Below, in pieces: positions 1-10,724 of a DNA stretch of 64,000 nt; positions within the stretch are counted from its first letter, which is position 1, and every line of letters starts with the position of its first letter. The notes below the pieces were generated by a model that made no database searches, had not been told where the DNA came from, and saw nothing but the letters and a program-made list of their open reading frames with translations. The position numbers were made by a program, and so were the translations under genes. Source of the DNA: Lunularia cruciata (lineage: Eukaryota > Streptophyta > Marchantiopsida > Lunulariales > Lunulariaceae); NCBI GenBank assembly GCA_948567375.1, contig OX419758.1, positions 10,979,001 to 11,043,000 on the forward strand, read 5' to 3'.

Positions 1-171
1 GATCTTCCTATTACTTCTCCTTCTTTGGGTATATTTGATTCTACCAAATCCTTCACTACTTCTACTATCTCTTCTCTGCAATCTACAAGTGAGCTCATGG
101 GTAATCTATCTACTTCCTTATCTTCTGACCCACTCTTCTTTAATGTGTCAAATAACAAGTACAAAGACACT

Positions 172-292
172 TGATTGTTGATTGCTTCACTATTTAGAGT
201 AATGTTGTTTAGTATTCATATTTCTGTTGTTCAATATTCATATTCATTTTCCTACGCATGCCTCCTTTAAATAGTGAAGCAATCAACAATCA
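172..292. repeat. Perfect 25-nt inverted repeat around a 71-nt loop
   Basis: Bases 172-196 and 268-292 are exact reverse complements (arm begins TGATTGTTGATTGCTTCACT). The right arm contains part of the predicted TATA box of coiled-coil copy 1 (minus strand). The inverted duplication is not seen at the matching place in copy 3, so it is probably a local rearrangement. Confidence 0.85.
264..273 (-). promoter_or_regulatory. Putative TATA box of coiled-coil element, copy 1
   Basis: Read on the minus strand this is CTATTTAAAG, the same 10-mer found at the equivalent place in copy 3 (56446-56455, +). It lies downstream of the coiled-coil ORF and upstream of the element's 3' end, where an LTR promoter would sit. 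Copy 2 has a degenerate version near 6612-6625. Function is inferred from position and conservation only. Confidence 0.45.
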
Positions 293-312
293 GACAGTCA
301 ACAACAAACAAT

Positions 313-554
313 CTCCTCTGTCACACTACTCCTCATTTGCTCTAACTCTCACTTGACTAAATCTAATTTGAGATTGACATTGTCTCCTACTTCTAACATC
401 TTCTGATCTACTCGCTCCCTTATCTTTCTGACAGAGAAGACTTCTTCTCCTCTATCACACTACTTCTCATTTGCTCTAACTCTCACTTGACTAAATCTAA
501 TTTGAGATTGACATTGTCTCCTACTTCTAACATCTTCCGATCTACTCGCTCCCT
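313..554. repeat. Direct duplication of about 108 bp (offset 134 bp)
   Basis: Bases 313-423 are repeated almost exactly at 447-554; both start CTCCTCT and end CTCGCTCCCTTA. The repeat falls in the C-terminal coding part of the coiled-coil ORF of copy 1 and is not seen in copies 2 or 3. Confidence 0.85.
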
Positions 555-1763
555 TAATCGGATCAGCAAAATGTTCATATCGACATCTTTGGCTTTTCTC
601 TTTTGAGTTTCCTGCACAAGCAACTTTAACTCATGTAGACGTGCTTCTTCCAATCTCCCTTCAACCTCTGTGCTCAAGATTGCCCGCAACTTTCCGGCAA
701 CTTTTCCTACTGATTCCAACTCATAACCTCAAGATAGCTCTACCTTCAACTCTTTGCGGTACATCTTCAACTCATCTTCATACTCACCAGCGAGCATCTT
801 CTTCTCCTCTGCATACTGTGAACTCTATAACTCAGCACTTCGTACTAGCTCGTGCAATTGTTCTTCTTCTTGATGCCTGACTGCCAACTCTCTTTGCCAT
901 GCTTGATCCTTCCCAGCTGCACTCTTCCTCAAGCTTTCCAACTCCTGCTCCATTATTGCGGCCATTGCCTTCACATGAATACTCTTGATGCGCACATCAC
1001 TGAGCTCCTCTTTCATCTTGGTCAGCAACATTGCCTACTCTTTCAGTTCTTCGGCTTGCTTCTGCAATTCCTTACCTCTTGATTCAACACTCTCTTGCAA
1101 CTTCTCAAAAGTCTTTTTCTTCAAGATTGCATCCACTCGATGTTCTTCAACTTCCTCGTTTCTTTGGACTGCTTGCTCTTGCAAACCCTTCACTTCAACC
1201 AGTAGATACTTCACCACCTGCAACTCATTTGTCACCTTCATACAATCTTGGGGAATTACCTTCTGGTGCTCCTTCAACAGTTCCAACAATGGAGTGACAA
1301 CCTTCGATAGATATTGTATTTTACCAAATTTATCTTTGTCTTTGGCCCCGTCTTCGTACTTCGCTTTTTCCATCGGCTCCTTCTGCCAAAGTCGCAGTCT
1401 TTGTATCTTTAGAGACATTGCTTCCGAGCTTCCTTCTTCCTTACCCACTAAACTCGGCCCCGTAGGATACTCCTTCCGTCTTTCAGCCCCCTTCTCTTTC
1501 ACAACCAAGGCTACGCAATGATTCTTCTTTTCTGATACACTATCAATCATCGCATGACAAGCTTCATCCCCTTCTTCTTCTTGAGCCGATTGTTGAATCT
1601 CGTCTTCACCCTCACTCTCACTTCCGGATTCTTCACTTTGTAAAGTGAGTTCCTCTTCTTCTGAGTCCTCTCCTTGAAACTTTATTTCCCCTTCAGACTC
1701 GGTTTCTGATGATGCTTCTCTCACACTCTTCTTACTCTGCAGAACCAGTCTTTGGGTCTTTTG
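483..1763 (-). pseudogene. Coiled-coil protein of the giant element, C-terminal two thirds (copy 1)
   Basis: The reading runs right to left in three open pieces (about 1763-1035, 1031-825 and 719-483) separated by stops or frame changes. The first piece has an acidic Glu/Ser stretch (for example EDSEEEELTLQSEESGSESE), then a conserved block, VVTPLLELLKEHQKVIPQDC, followed by heptad-rich sequence predicted to be a long coiled coil. The same order of blocks occurs in copies 2 (6746-9145) and 3 (53650-56335). The N-terminal part of this copy is stranded at 15042-15900 by the gypsy insertion. I do not recognise the family; the protein could be structural, Gag-like or accessory to the element. Not expressible as it stands. 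Confidence 0.7.
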
Positions 1764-2318
1764 TGATGTGCGTATATACATTGCTACACAACATACATTG
1801 CTGTCAACATCATACACTATAGAAGCACAACTCACACATAAGTCATACATAGACTCTAAAGTGCCACAATAATCAGATTGCTTAACACTCTCAACTCAAC
1901 TCAACTCAGATCAGTACTTGATCTGTCACTCTATAAACTGCCAACAACTGGGTCTTGATTACAATCAAGCCACACCCACTCAAGCATAGAGAATCCAGGT
2001 GATGCTCACCGGCCTTTGTCCACCATAGCCAGGAACTTGAAGGCTCAACATCAGAGAAGTGAGCTCTCTGGAGCTCACTTCAAAACTATACCCCCTGGAC
2101 TCAAGCTAGCTCTGAAACCCTAACGGTCGTGTTGATGGCACACTCGACGGTGCGAATGGTGCAAAGTGACGGTGGGCCCCACCATGAAGTTAGTACCCTG
2201 AACACAAAATCTAACCGTCGGAAAGTAGTCTCTGAGAAACTGCTGAAATAACTCTAACTACTATCATTGGAACTCCAGTGTCCGAGCATCTAGATGCGGC
2301 ACTACAAATGGCGTGACA
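1764..2318 (-). repeat. 3' LTR of gypsy copy 1
   Basis: Bases from about 1870 to 2318 match the 5' LTR (14586-15036). The remaining ~104 bases (1764-1868) have no counterpart in the 5' LTR but are repeated just internal to this LTR at 2330-2427. Read on the minus strand the LTR begins TGTCACGCC and ends CGCACATCA, so it keeps TG...CA ends. Confidence 0.8.
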
Positions 2319-2427
2319 GCTATCGTGCGTATATACATCGCTACACAACATACATTGCTGTCAACATCATACACTATAGAAGCACAACTCACACATAAAT
2401 CATACATAGACTCTAAAGTGCCACAAT
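2319..2427 (-). repeat. ~100-bp direct repeat of the LTR terminus, between polypurine tract and 3' LTR
   Basis: The block at 2330-2427 repeats the outer 104 bp of the 3' LTR (1764-1868) almost exactly; both contain TATACATYGCTACACAACAT. It sits between the polypurine-like tract and the start of the LTR core, giving the 3' end a repeat-core-repeat structure. Copy 2 shows the same arrangement at 21890-21950 and 22330-22436. Confidence 0.8.
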
Positions 2428-2593
2428 CGCTCCCCTAGCTGGCGTTAGGTCCCTCTAACTCCAAATAGCCATCTACTCTAAGTATATGGTATACCCTCTA
2501 ATGGGCAAAGATCAGGAGGCCGGGTGCTATGGAGCCCCATCGTTAGTCGCTTGTTTGCAATCTATACCATATAAAGAATGAACTAGCTATAGG

Positions 2594-3930
2594 TCAAGTA
2601 CATCTAGGACATAACCACTGTCCTTGAGGAACCACCGTGAGGGGAGGAGTCATACATGCGATATGCCATCCTCTCGAACAGCTATCACAAACCAACATAG
2701 TAGCAGCTCTACTAGAAGAGCCACATAACATACACCTCAAGCCTGCACATACAAGTGCCAAGCTTGGGTCCATAGTACCATCAATATTTGGAAGGTGGCA
2801 TGGTGCACAATTGCATACATGATCCTTCCAAACAACACCATCACGTCCTTCTAACACAAGGACTCTAGATGGCAAAACCTCGCGCACTGTCAAGATAGTG
2901 CGGCCTGTAGAAACATCAAGTGTTGTCGGTGCTGTCTGCTGTAGATATACATAGTTGCCTGGATGAAATTGACGGATTGAGGGTCTATTACCTCCTCCTC
3001 GAATGGTAGCATAGCGTAAAGTATCTCTATGCTGAGCAATTGCCAAGTTCTCAAAGGCCATCGGCATCACTCTCCGAAAGATCTCTGCCCGCTGAGAACA
3101 TGCGCTCATCCATACATCGGGATCATCCAAGTCCAAAACTACAGTAGCATCTCAACGAATGGTTGCAGGTAAATCTGGATCTCGTCCATAGAGTAGAAAG
3201 TATGGAGAGAAGGATGCTAAGGAGGCTTGCCGGCTGAACTGATAGCCCATGGCCAACCAAGGTAACTAGAGATCCCAATCTCCCAAGTGGCCTCTCTGCA
3301 AACCATACTTTTGTAATCCTTTCTTCACCGTCTGAACCACTCTCTCTACTAAGCCATCTACCTCAGGGTGATCTCGGGATGTAGTACAATGATCAATCAA
3401 AGCCTTGTCACACAAGACCTGAAACTCCCCCAAGAACTCTGTACCCTGATCAGTCAAAACCTAAGCTGGTGCACCAAAATGACTAAGAACTCGATCCAGG
3501 AACAAGTAAGTTGTCCCTTCACTAGACTTGTCAGGAAGTGCCACCAACTCAATCCACTTGGAGAAGTGCTCCACCATCACCAAAACATACCGATGATGTC
3601 TCACAGTCAGTGGTAAAGGTCCGGTGAAGTCCAAACTCCAATGGTAACCCAATCCCATGATAGGTAATGGGTGTAACTGTGGTGTAGGAGCATTGAATGA
3701 TGCTCTAACTTGGTCACAAACCATACATCTGGCAACAAATTGCTATACCTCGGTCTGCCACCAATAATGACTCTGGAGTAAGCTATACGTACGCTTTACT
3801 CCAAAATGTCCTAGCTCCTCATGACCATGACGGACCAACTGTGGTCTCTGTGATGGAAGTGGTACTACTCGCACTCTACCATCTTCCCATACATGCAAAA
3901 GGTGTCTACCCTCCAATCTGAACCGTCTGG
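2594..3930 (-). pseudogene. pol: Integrase with C-terminal PHD finger (gypsy copy 1)
   Basis: Reading leftwards from about 3930 there is an HHCC zinc-binding region ending CMVCDQ (near 3715-3770). The catalytic core follows with WSLDFTGPL (first Asp, about 3620-3650), LTDQGTEFLG (second Asp, about 3430-3455) and a block with HPEVDGLVERVVQ (Glu, about 3335-3370), the retroviral DDE triad. A linker and barrel-like region with FHPGNYVYLQ follow. The protein ends in a C4HC3 PHD finger at 2600-2734: CMLC, CDSC, HIAC and CPRC with the usual Trp before the last pair. Integrase inserts cDNA; a PHD finger would be expected to bind histone H3 tails and could steer insertion (inference). Several in-frame stops make it a pseudogene. 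The usual gypsy chromodomain is absent. Confidence 0.85.
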
Positions 3931-4027
3931 CTCACTGAAGAACACGGTCTCTCTCCTTGGCCCCAATTGTGCCACCCACAACACCAGTGCAAAGATAGTC
4001 CATCACTAAGACATCATCATGAATGTC

Positions 4028-5690
4028 TCACTGAACTGTACCAATATCTTCACTCTCTAGATCTATGACCTCAATAATTCCTCCTGTATGCGTTGAGAGA
4101 GATATCACCAAAGCCTCTGCAAATATACATAGAAAGGCCGATGCATGCCAACGTGGCACCATCTCCTCATCTGTCTCACCATGCCAACGTGCTCCTGTCT
4201 GATCCTGTTGGCTGGGACATGGGTTTCTACTCAACCCATCTACATCACGGTTCACCACTCCAAGTCTGTGAACAACCATGAAATCATACTCCTATTAAAT
4301 CAGAGCCCATTGTGCAAGCTTCCCTAAAAGCTTGTCAGACTCCATCAACCACTTCAGCGGCTGATGATTAGTGATGAGAGTGAAGGGGTTACCAAATAGG
4401 TAACATCAGAAATGTGCTACTGCCCAAACTGCTGCCAAGCACTCTCCCTCATATGAACTATACTTCGCCTCCACTGAATTGTTGGAGCGACTAGCATAGG
4501 CCACCACAAACTCCTTCTCCTCATCATCATGTTGGGTGAGCACCGCTCCAAGCCCCAACATACTCCAATCAGTGTGAACCTGAAATGGTCGTCCCCTGAT
4601 CGGTCTCCACAAAATAGGAGCAGATGTCAACCTCTCCTTGAGCTCTACAAAAGCTCTCTCTTGCTCATCTCCCCAACACCACTCCTGTGTAAGCTTGGTC
4701 AGCTTTGTCAAGGCCTTGGCAATGGCACTAAATCCTCTAACATAGCGGCAATAGAAGTTTGCCAACCCAAGGAATGCTCGCACTCTGCTCACATCCGTAG
4801 GCCGAGGAATATGTGCAATAGCCTCCACCTTGGTCTACTGAACACCAAGTCCTCCAAGGTAGATAGTGTGACCCAAATACTCAATCTGCTCGTGGAAGAA
4901 CCTACACTTCCTAGGATGTAATTTGAGTCCATGAGATCTCAACCTCTCAAACACCTCCAACAATTGTCTCTCATGCTCCTCCATAGTAGTGCTATAAACC
5001 AAAATGTCATCAATATAGCAGCAAGCAAAATCCAATCCAGCTAGGATCCTATCCATGACCCTTTGGAACTCAGCAGGAGCGTTCTTTAACCCAAATGGTA
5101 AGAACCTCCACTAATATAACACATCCTTGACGTGAGGATCAATAGCCCAAAATGATGTCTTGGACTTATCCTCCTCTCTGATCGGCAACTGATGATATCT
5201 TGCTTGAGGATCCAAAGTACTGAAGATCTTTGCATGCACAATTGCATCGAAAATCTCCTCCGGTGTAGGCATGGCATACCAATCAGCCCTGGTCTATCGG
5301 TTGATAGGATGGTAATCTCCACACATCCGCCTATCTGTATAGTTGCCATGCATATCCTTCTTGGCTGGCATCATTGTCACTGATGCATACTCTCCATGTG
5401 AAATCTCTACCAAACCAGCCTCAAAAAGGTCACTACTCCGACTCTGAATCAATGTCCTCTCCATATCACTATATTGATAAGGACATCGGAAAACTGGTGT
5501 GTCGCTAGTTAGCTCAATCCGTATACCAAATCCCTTTAGAGCACCCAAATCCTTCATACTAAAGGCAAAACAACTTGTGTGACTCCTCAAGAACCTCCAA
5601 ACCCTCCGTCTTTCCTCTCCAGTAAGCTCGGTCCAAGATCTGGCTACCAAGTATCCTCTATAACTGTAGTAGGAGTGGAAGACGTACTGA
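4028..5690 (-). pseudogene. pol: Reverse transcriptase and RNase H (gypsy copy 1)
   Basis: From the right, the RT N-terminal part contains AKKDMHGNYTDRRMCGDYHP (about 5300-5375), then a second block with FSTLDPQARYHQLPI. The catalytic YIDD box is at 5006-5017 in CYIDDILVYS. The thumb/connection region has YLGHTIY and FLGLANFYCRYVRGF. RNase H begins with QVHTDWSMLGLGAVL (first Asp), then YSSYEGECLAAVWAV (Glu) and HQPLKWLME, ending near 4050 with DGLSRNP. The frame is broken by stops at about 4404, 4835, 5060 and 5292; the one at 4835-4837 is TAG where copy 2 keeps CAA. These enzymes copy the element's RNA into DNA in virus-like particles. Confidence 0.9.
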
Positions 5691-5949
5691 CTAACTGCTA
5701 CATTGGGCCCTTGGGAGCAATAGTGTCATGCTCCCGACCACTAGAGGTCCCAACCTCTATGCAAAAAACTCCCTCCACTCTAGCTGCAAGCTCCACACGT
5801 CCTCTGGCTGCATCCCATGTGGACCAAGGGTGTAATCCAAGTAGCCAACGCTCACCTGGATGGACTCCAAGTAGACCACTCTCCCTAGTAGCTATTGGAT
5901 GTGTCCCAAGAATACCATGTCCACTCGGTCCATCGTCCCCAACATGTGC

Positions 5950-8900
5950 TGTGACAACCCGGCAAATATCACTTTTGCGGTAATTGGGTAAGTAAAGTTC
6001 GTTCCCGTAGAGATACGAGTCAGAATTGGTCAAATACGAAGCAAAGTAACAATTTCAGTTCTTCTTGAGTTCTTCTTTAATCTCTCAGGTAGAAACCACA
6101 TCCAGAAGAGAATAACAAGCACTGATTTGAAGTCTTGTCACAAATTCACACTCCTTAATCACAAATCCTTCAATTCTTTCCAAACAATCTTGATTGTGAT
6201 GATTCAGGCTCTCCCGAAAATGGCACTTCACTGCAAAACAACTTCACCTCAGAATTGTGTTCCACCCCTCCACTGAAGGCACAACTTCCTCGATCGAAAT
6301 TGCTTCACATCAACTTTGCACTGCACTCACAAATGCAGAATACTACCAACACTACAATTCCTCTCAGATCTGTCAAGGCATTGCTTCGATTGCACTTCAC
6401 TCAGGATCAAACACACAAAATGAAGATCAAGGCTGTGGAATCCAACATCCAACAAGCACATTGACTTGCATTTTGAATTTCTCCAAACACTCACAAATAT
6501 AGACACAAAGTTGATACTCAGAATCAAGCTCAAGCGACAAGCACTGCTTCACAACACTTCGCTTTATCTATTCTCAGAAATAATGAGCATTGAACAACAA
6601 GTCTCTACGAATGCCACTCTTAAGTAGTGAACAAATCGACAGTTCTAACAACTATACCGTTCTACAACAACTGTTCTAACCTGCAGATCCGAAATGACAA
6701 TGCACCTCTTCATATCTGCCCCTTCAAATCTCAAATCTGTTACCACTACAATCCAATGTCTACTTCTTCCTTGGCTTTCAACCCCGAACCCAAAGTAATC
6801 TTACTTCCTACTACATTTTCCTCGGGTTTCACATCTTCTACTTCTTTGACCAGATCCAACAATTCTCTTTCCCGATCTGAAATTTCACTAGTGGGAAATC
6901 TATCTAACTCCTTATCTCCTGACCCACTCTTCTCTAATGTCTCTGAGGGCAACTCTGAAGACATTTGGATTCCTATGTTATCTACTTTGGGTTTTGCCTT
7001 AACATCTTTCCAAAGCTTTTCTAACTCTATTTTCACTAAGTCTAATCTAATTGAAATGTTATCCTCTACTTCTAACACCTTTCTATCTACATGAGTTCTT
7101 AGTTTGATTAACAAGTCATTCATCTCCGTGTCCTTTGCTTGTCTTCGCCTCGTCTCTTGCACCAACAACTTCAACTCGTGCAGTCGCACTTCTTCAATTC
7201 AAACGTTGGCTTCTATACTTAACATTGCATTCACTCTGAGGACTATCTCCTTTAATGGCTCCAATATTGTCTTTCGTTCTCGTTCCCGATCTGCAAGCCA
7301 TTCCTCTCTGTACATCGCCAACTCTTCCTCAAACTCGGCTTTCACAGCTTCCTTCTCTTTCTCCTTCTGTACAACTTTCTCTTCCTGATTACGAAGTAAC
7401 TCTCGTAATCTCTCTTCTTCTCTATACCGCACAGACAACTCTCTTTGCCAGAGTTGCTTCTTCTCCTCCATACTCTCCATCACTCGATCAAGCTCTTGTT
7501 CCTTTGATGCTACCCTCGCCATAGGATGGATAAGCTCTACTCTTGAATCAGCAAACTGCTGCTTCAAGATTTTGTACTCCGCTACCTGTCTCTCCCTTGC
7601 GATGTCACTCTTCCTCGCAAGATCCTCTCGATAGCTCACTTCTCTCTTCAGGTCTTTGATTACTTGACTTCTCTCTATTGCTTTTGCTCGCAGTACTTCT
7701 CTCTCCTTCTCACCTCGGGTTATACTCCTTTTAACTCCGAGTTCTCCTCTTCTAATCTTGCTACCACCTGCAATCCAGTCTTTACTTCTAGACAAGTCGA
7801 CTGCATCTCTTTCTTCTTCTGCTCCAACTTCACCAACAGCGGGCACACTACCTCTCGCAGGTACTCTACTCCCTCATTGGCAACTTCTTCCTCCCGCGGA
7901 GTAATTTCTTGTTTCTCCTCGTGTTCTCCTTATACGCGCCTTCTTCTCTGAAGTCTTTGTATCGGGATTGATGCCTCACTACCCGAGTTGTCTTTTGCCT
8001 CTTCCTTCACTCTACTCGGCCCCGCCTCACACTTTGCCTTACGTCTCAAGCAAACTCCTCACTGTACTGCGATCTTCTTCTCCTCGAGCACCGGTACTTC
8101 GTCTTCCAGCACCGCATTGTCTTCGGCTTCTACTTTGGCTTGCACTTCTTCTTTGTATTCTTCAGCCGCTGGCGCCGAGGTCATTTCTCCACCGTCTTCA
8201 TTGTCACTGCTAGTATCTCCATTCTGTAGTGTCAGCTCAGGTTCCTCCTCATGTTCCGAGTCCTCCGTCTTGAGCTCGGCCTCGCCTTCTGAGTCTTCAT
8301 CTTCTGACTCAATCACCACCATTCCTCGCCTCGGGTTATTGTTTTGCATCTTCCGAGGTTTCTTGTTTTCTTCGGCTTCTGCTTGCCGAGTTCTCTCCTT
8401 CGTCTTATCCCGCAGATTCCACACCATCTGCCTTGTTCTCTCGTGAAAACACCTCCCCAATTAATTGATTCTCTTGCAAACAATTTTTGAAAGAACACCG
8501 CTTGGTGTTTCATCACATAAGTTGTTCTCTCTGGCTGTAGGATTGCCATCAAAGCACTCACAATTCCTCTCTTGATAGGATCTTTGTAACTTTCTACCTT
8601 GTACCCATTCTTTGTTCTCTTTGACGAGAGGGCATCTCTCACCTCCTGCGTTTCTTGGGCTATCTCTCCTTTCTCCAAGAACGTGGCTCCGAACCCGCCT
8701 CCTTCCCGAGTACAAGTCTCCAATCCGACTCTGTCCAGCGAGCCGGATTTCCTCTCTTCCCTTCTTCCTTGGGACCATCAAGACACTTACTCTTGATGAT
8801 TTCTATCATGAATCCTGGAAAACTTACGTTCCAGTTCCATGCCAGAAAGGTGATCCGCAGTTGGCTCAAGACTTTGATCCTTGCTACTACATCTAATCTC

Positions 8901-9504
8901 CGAATTGCATGATTTCTCACTGCAAATTCGGAGTTCTTCTTCCCTCTTCCCATCTCTATTGCTTTCTTACTGTCTCTCAATTTATCTCTTGCGACTTCTC
9001 CCTTGCGCACTAACCCGAGTCCAACTTTATTTCCCTTTCCCCGATCACCTGCAAGACGACTCCTCAACGGCGAAGGAAAATTGCTCAACATTTCGTCGTT
9101 GCAGTTTTGATTTTTATAGAGTTGCACTTCTTCGTCTTCCGTCACTTTGAGTTTCTACCGAGAAATCATACCTCTAGCATGCACCTGTCACTGTCAATCA
9201 ACCTTTGCGCGTATGAGCCGCCAGTTTTGAAACGGCCCCTTCTTGAATTTCTCACCCCGACAAAAGGTTGTTAGACTGTCTTCGCCTCGGGTTGAGCTCC
9301 CCCCGATCCGAAGACAATCTACTTCGTATTGTATGCTGACAGGGCATTTCTGAGTACTTTGCCTTATGACCCAAAGTCACTTTACTTTGGGTTTCATCCC
9401 AAAGACAATTTTCTTCGCCTTCTTCGGCCATATAGGCGCAATCCGACTTCTCTATACACTTCTTCTCCTTTATTTTGAAAAAAAACAAAAATGTGGGCAC
9501 CACA
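5950..9504 (-). mobile_element. Coiled-coil giant element, copy 2 (complete, 3555 bp)
   Basis: Both termini are visible. On the minus strand the element starts TGTGGTGCCCACATTTTTG at 9504 and ends with GGGTTGTCACA at 5950. It is flanked by a perfect 5-bp target duplication, TGTGC, at 5945-5949 and 9505-9509. It interrupts gypsy copy 1 just after the DNMT reading frame. There is no second LTR: the start sequence does not recur near the 3' end. The ends (TG...CA) and 5-bp duplication are those of retroviral-type integration. It contains one decayed ORF and a degenerate TATA-like site near 6612-6625. Confidence 0.9.
6746..9145 (-). pseudogene. Coiled-coil protein of the giant element (copy 2)
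   Basis: The reading starts near 9145 with a basic N-terminus, then WTESDWRLVLGKEAG (about 8725-8770). Blocks around NGYKVESYKDPIKRG (8560-8610) and QAVFFQKLFARES (about 8470-8520) follow. After frame changes come an acidic region rich in Glu/Ser (8060-8460) and long heptad-rich segments (7846-7199 and 7189-6746) typical of a coiled coil. The same blocks in the same order occur in copies 1 and 3. The protein has no catalytic motif I can recognise. It is broken by at least three frame shifts. Known coiled-coil Gag-like or nuclear structural proteins are possible parallels, but no family can be named. Confidence 0.7.
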
Positions 9505-9599
9505 TGTGCCTGAATCGTCTCGATAGGCACATGGCTCACAAGTGTCCGAGTGGTGATGCCTATCAAACGCATCCTATGTTGCTCTGCCAAGCCAAGGCT

Positions 9600-10724
9600 C
9601 ACAATCCAGGTCAAACAATTCAGGTCCATAGCCTGACTTAACACCTGACGCTTGGACGCCTTTGACACTGCTGGAATAGCGGTAATACCAGTGCAAAAAC
9701 CCATCGCCCGCTCTCTCTCATCAGCATTGGGCTCCACCAACTGCTGTAACTGTGAGTCCCAAACAAGTCCAGGTCCTCCCTCTCAAAAAGCATGAGACCC
9801 TAGGAAACTCATGAGTGTGGGAAATGCAGCTCTAGGCTGTCCAACTAGGTTCATCACTGCCATAGGTGACCTATCAGCCACAACCATTGTTTGAGACTGA
9901 CGCCCAACATCCAAGATATCATCAACAAGGATGTAGTCAAGTCGCTGAATCCTATCATAAGCGCGTTGTAGAACCTCTCTGGGTAAGAGGTTTGTCCACC
10001 AAAGACAAAGACGATGAGCCCGTGATCCCACTCTAGCTGCATCTAACAATACAGTAGGTCCCATCCAAGAATGGACCTGATGTGTACTCGCCACCACTCT
10101 GGTGCAAGAATCACCCAACAAAGGAACATTCTCCAGAAGGTAAGCTGGAGAAACAGACTGATGAACCAAGAGATGTCATAATATCCATAATATCTCCCAA
10201 AACACACCAGAATGAGGATCCTGAAGACCTAAACCGCGGCTCGCACGTGTATGTCCCTAACATGGCCATCCAGAAATCACCAAATGAAAAAGCCCATGTC
10301 TCTCTAGGTCATGCGCCCCCAGTAAGGAAATGTCTCTTGGTAGGGCTTTTTGGTAACCTTTGACTGCTGACATCGGTAATAACTCCGGATACCGATAGGC
10401 CAAGTGTGCCACATGATGTAGAGAGACTCGCCTAGCAATCTCATCCCTCTCTACATACAAGTACCTCTATACTCAAATACCCGCCTGTAACACCGTAGCT
10501 AGTCCGGTGTTGATTCCACCAAACAACTCCAATAGGCATATCTCCTCTGCTGGATACTGCCAAGCAATGAGTGTGGTATCCAGAGGTGTCAAAGCAATCG
10601 CCTCTAGAGGCTCATCCTCACACTCATCTCCTGATGGTATGAAGGCTCCACTCCAAGCCTGCTGCACCAACTGATCTGCATGTTGCTGCAATGCCCCCTC
10701 TGAACTCCACAATAGAACATCCAA
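9600..10724 (-). pseudogene. DNA (cytosine-5) methyltransferase domain of a gypsy retrotransposon (copy 1)
   Basis: The C5-methyltransferase motifs appear in canonical order, right to left. Motif I is LLELFGGINTGLATVLQAGI (about 10475-10535), where the family binds AdoMet. A motif II-like YLYVERDEIARRV follows. Motif IV is ISGWPC then a TAG stop at 10258-10260 where copies 2 and 3 keep CAA, i.e. the catalytic PCQ. Motif VI is LLENVPLL (ENV at 10125-10133). Motif VIII-like GSRAHR lies near 10010-10030, motif IX-like ERERAMGF near 9697-9722, and motif X-like QAMDLN near 9615-9645. About 310 residues, with little room for a target-recognition domain. It lies between protease and RT in the retroelement. 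Motif I resembles the DNMT3 type (LF.GI.TGL.VL) but PCQ rather than PCN is present, so the subfamily is open. In-frame stops inactivate this copy. Confidence 0.87.

Larger units (their letters stand above)
1..1763 (-). mobile_element. Coiled-coil giant element, copy 1, 3' part (cut by window edge and by a nested gypsy)
   Basis: This is the 3' portion of a family of elements present four times in the window. The copy is on the minus strand and its own 3' end lies beyond base 1. It is interrupted at about 1763 by gypsy copy 1 and resumes at 15037, ending at 16459. Rejoining the halves restores the order N-terminal domain, acidic segment, coiled coil, TATA box. The short target duplication TTTG(T) of the inserted gypsy is visible at 1760-1764 and 15037-15041. 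The assignment rests on protein-level and nucleotide-level similarity to copies 2 and 3. Confidence 0.85.

Noticed and set aside
985-1521. 178-codon Ser/Phe-rich plus-strand frame
   Set aside because: It is the complement of the Glu/Lys-rich coiled-coil ORF, which accounts for its composition.
9600-10724. Methyltransferase as part of a bacterial restriction system or contamination
   Set aside because: It is embedded in the same place in three copies of a gypsy element between protease and RT, next to spliced plant genes.
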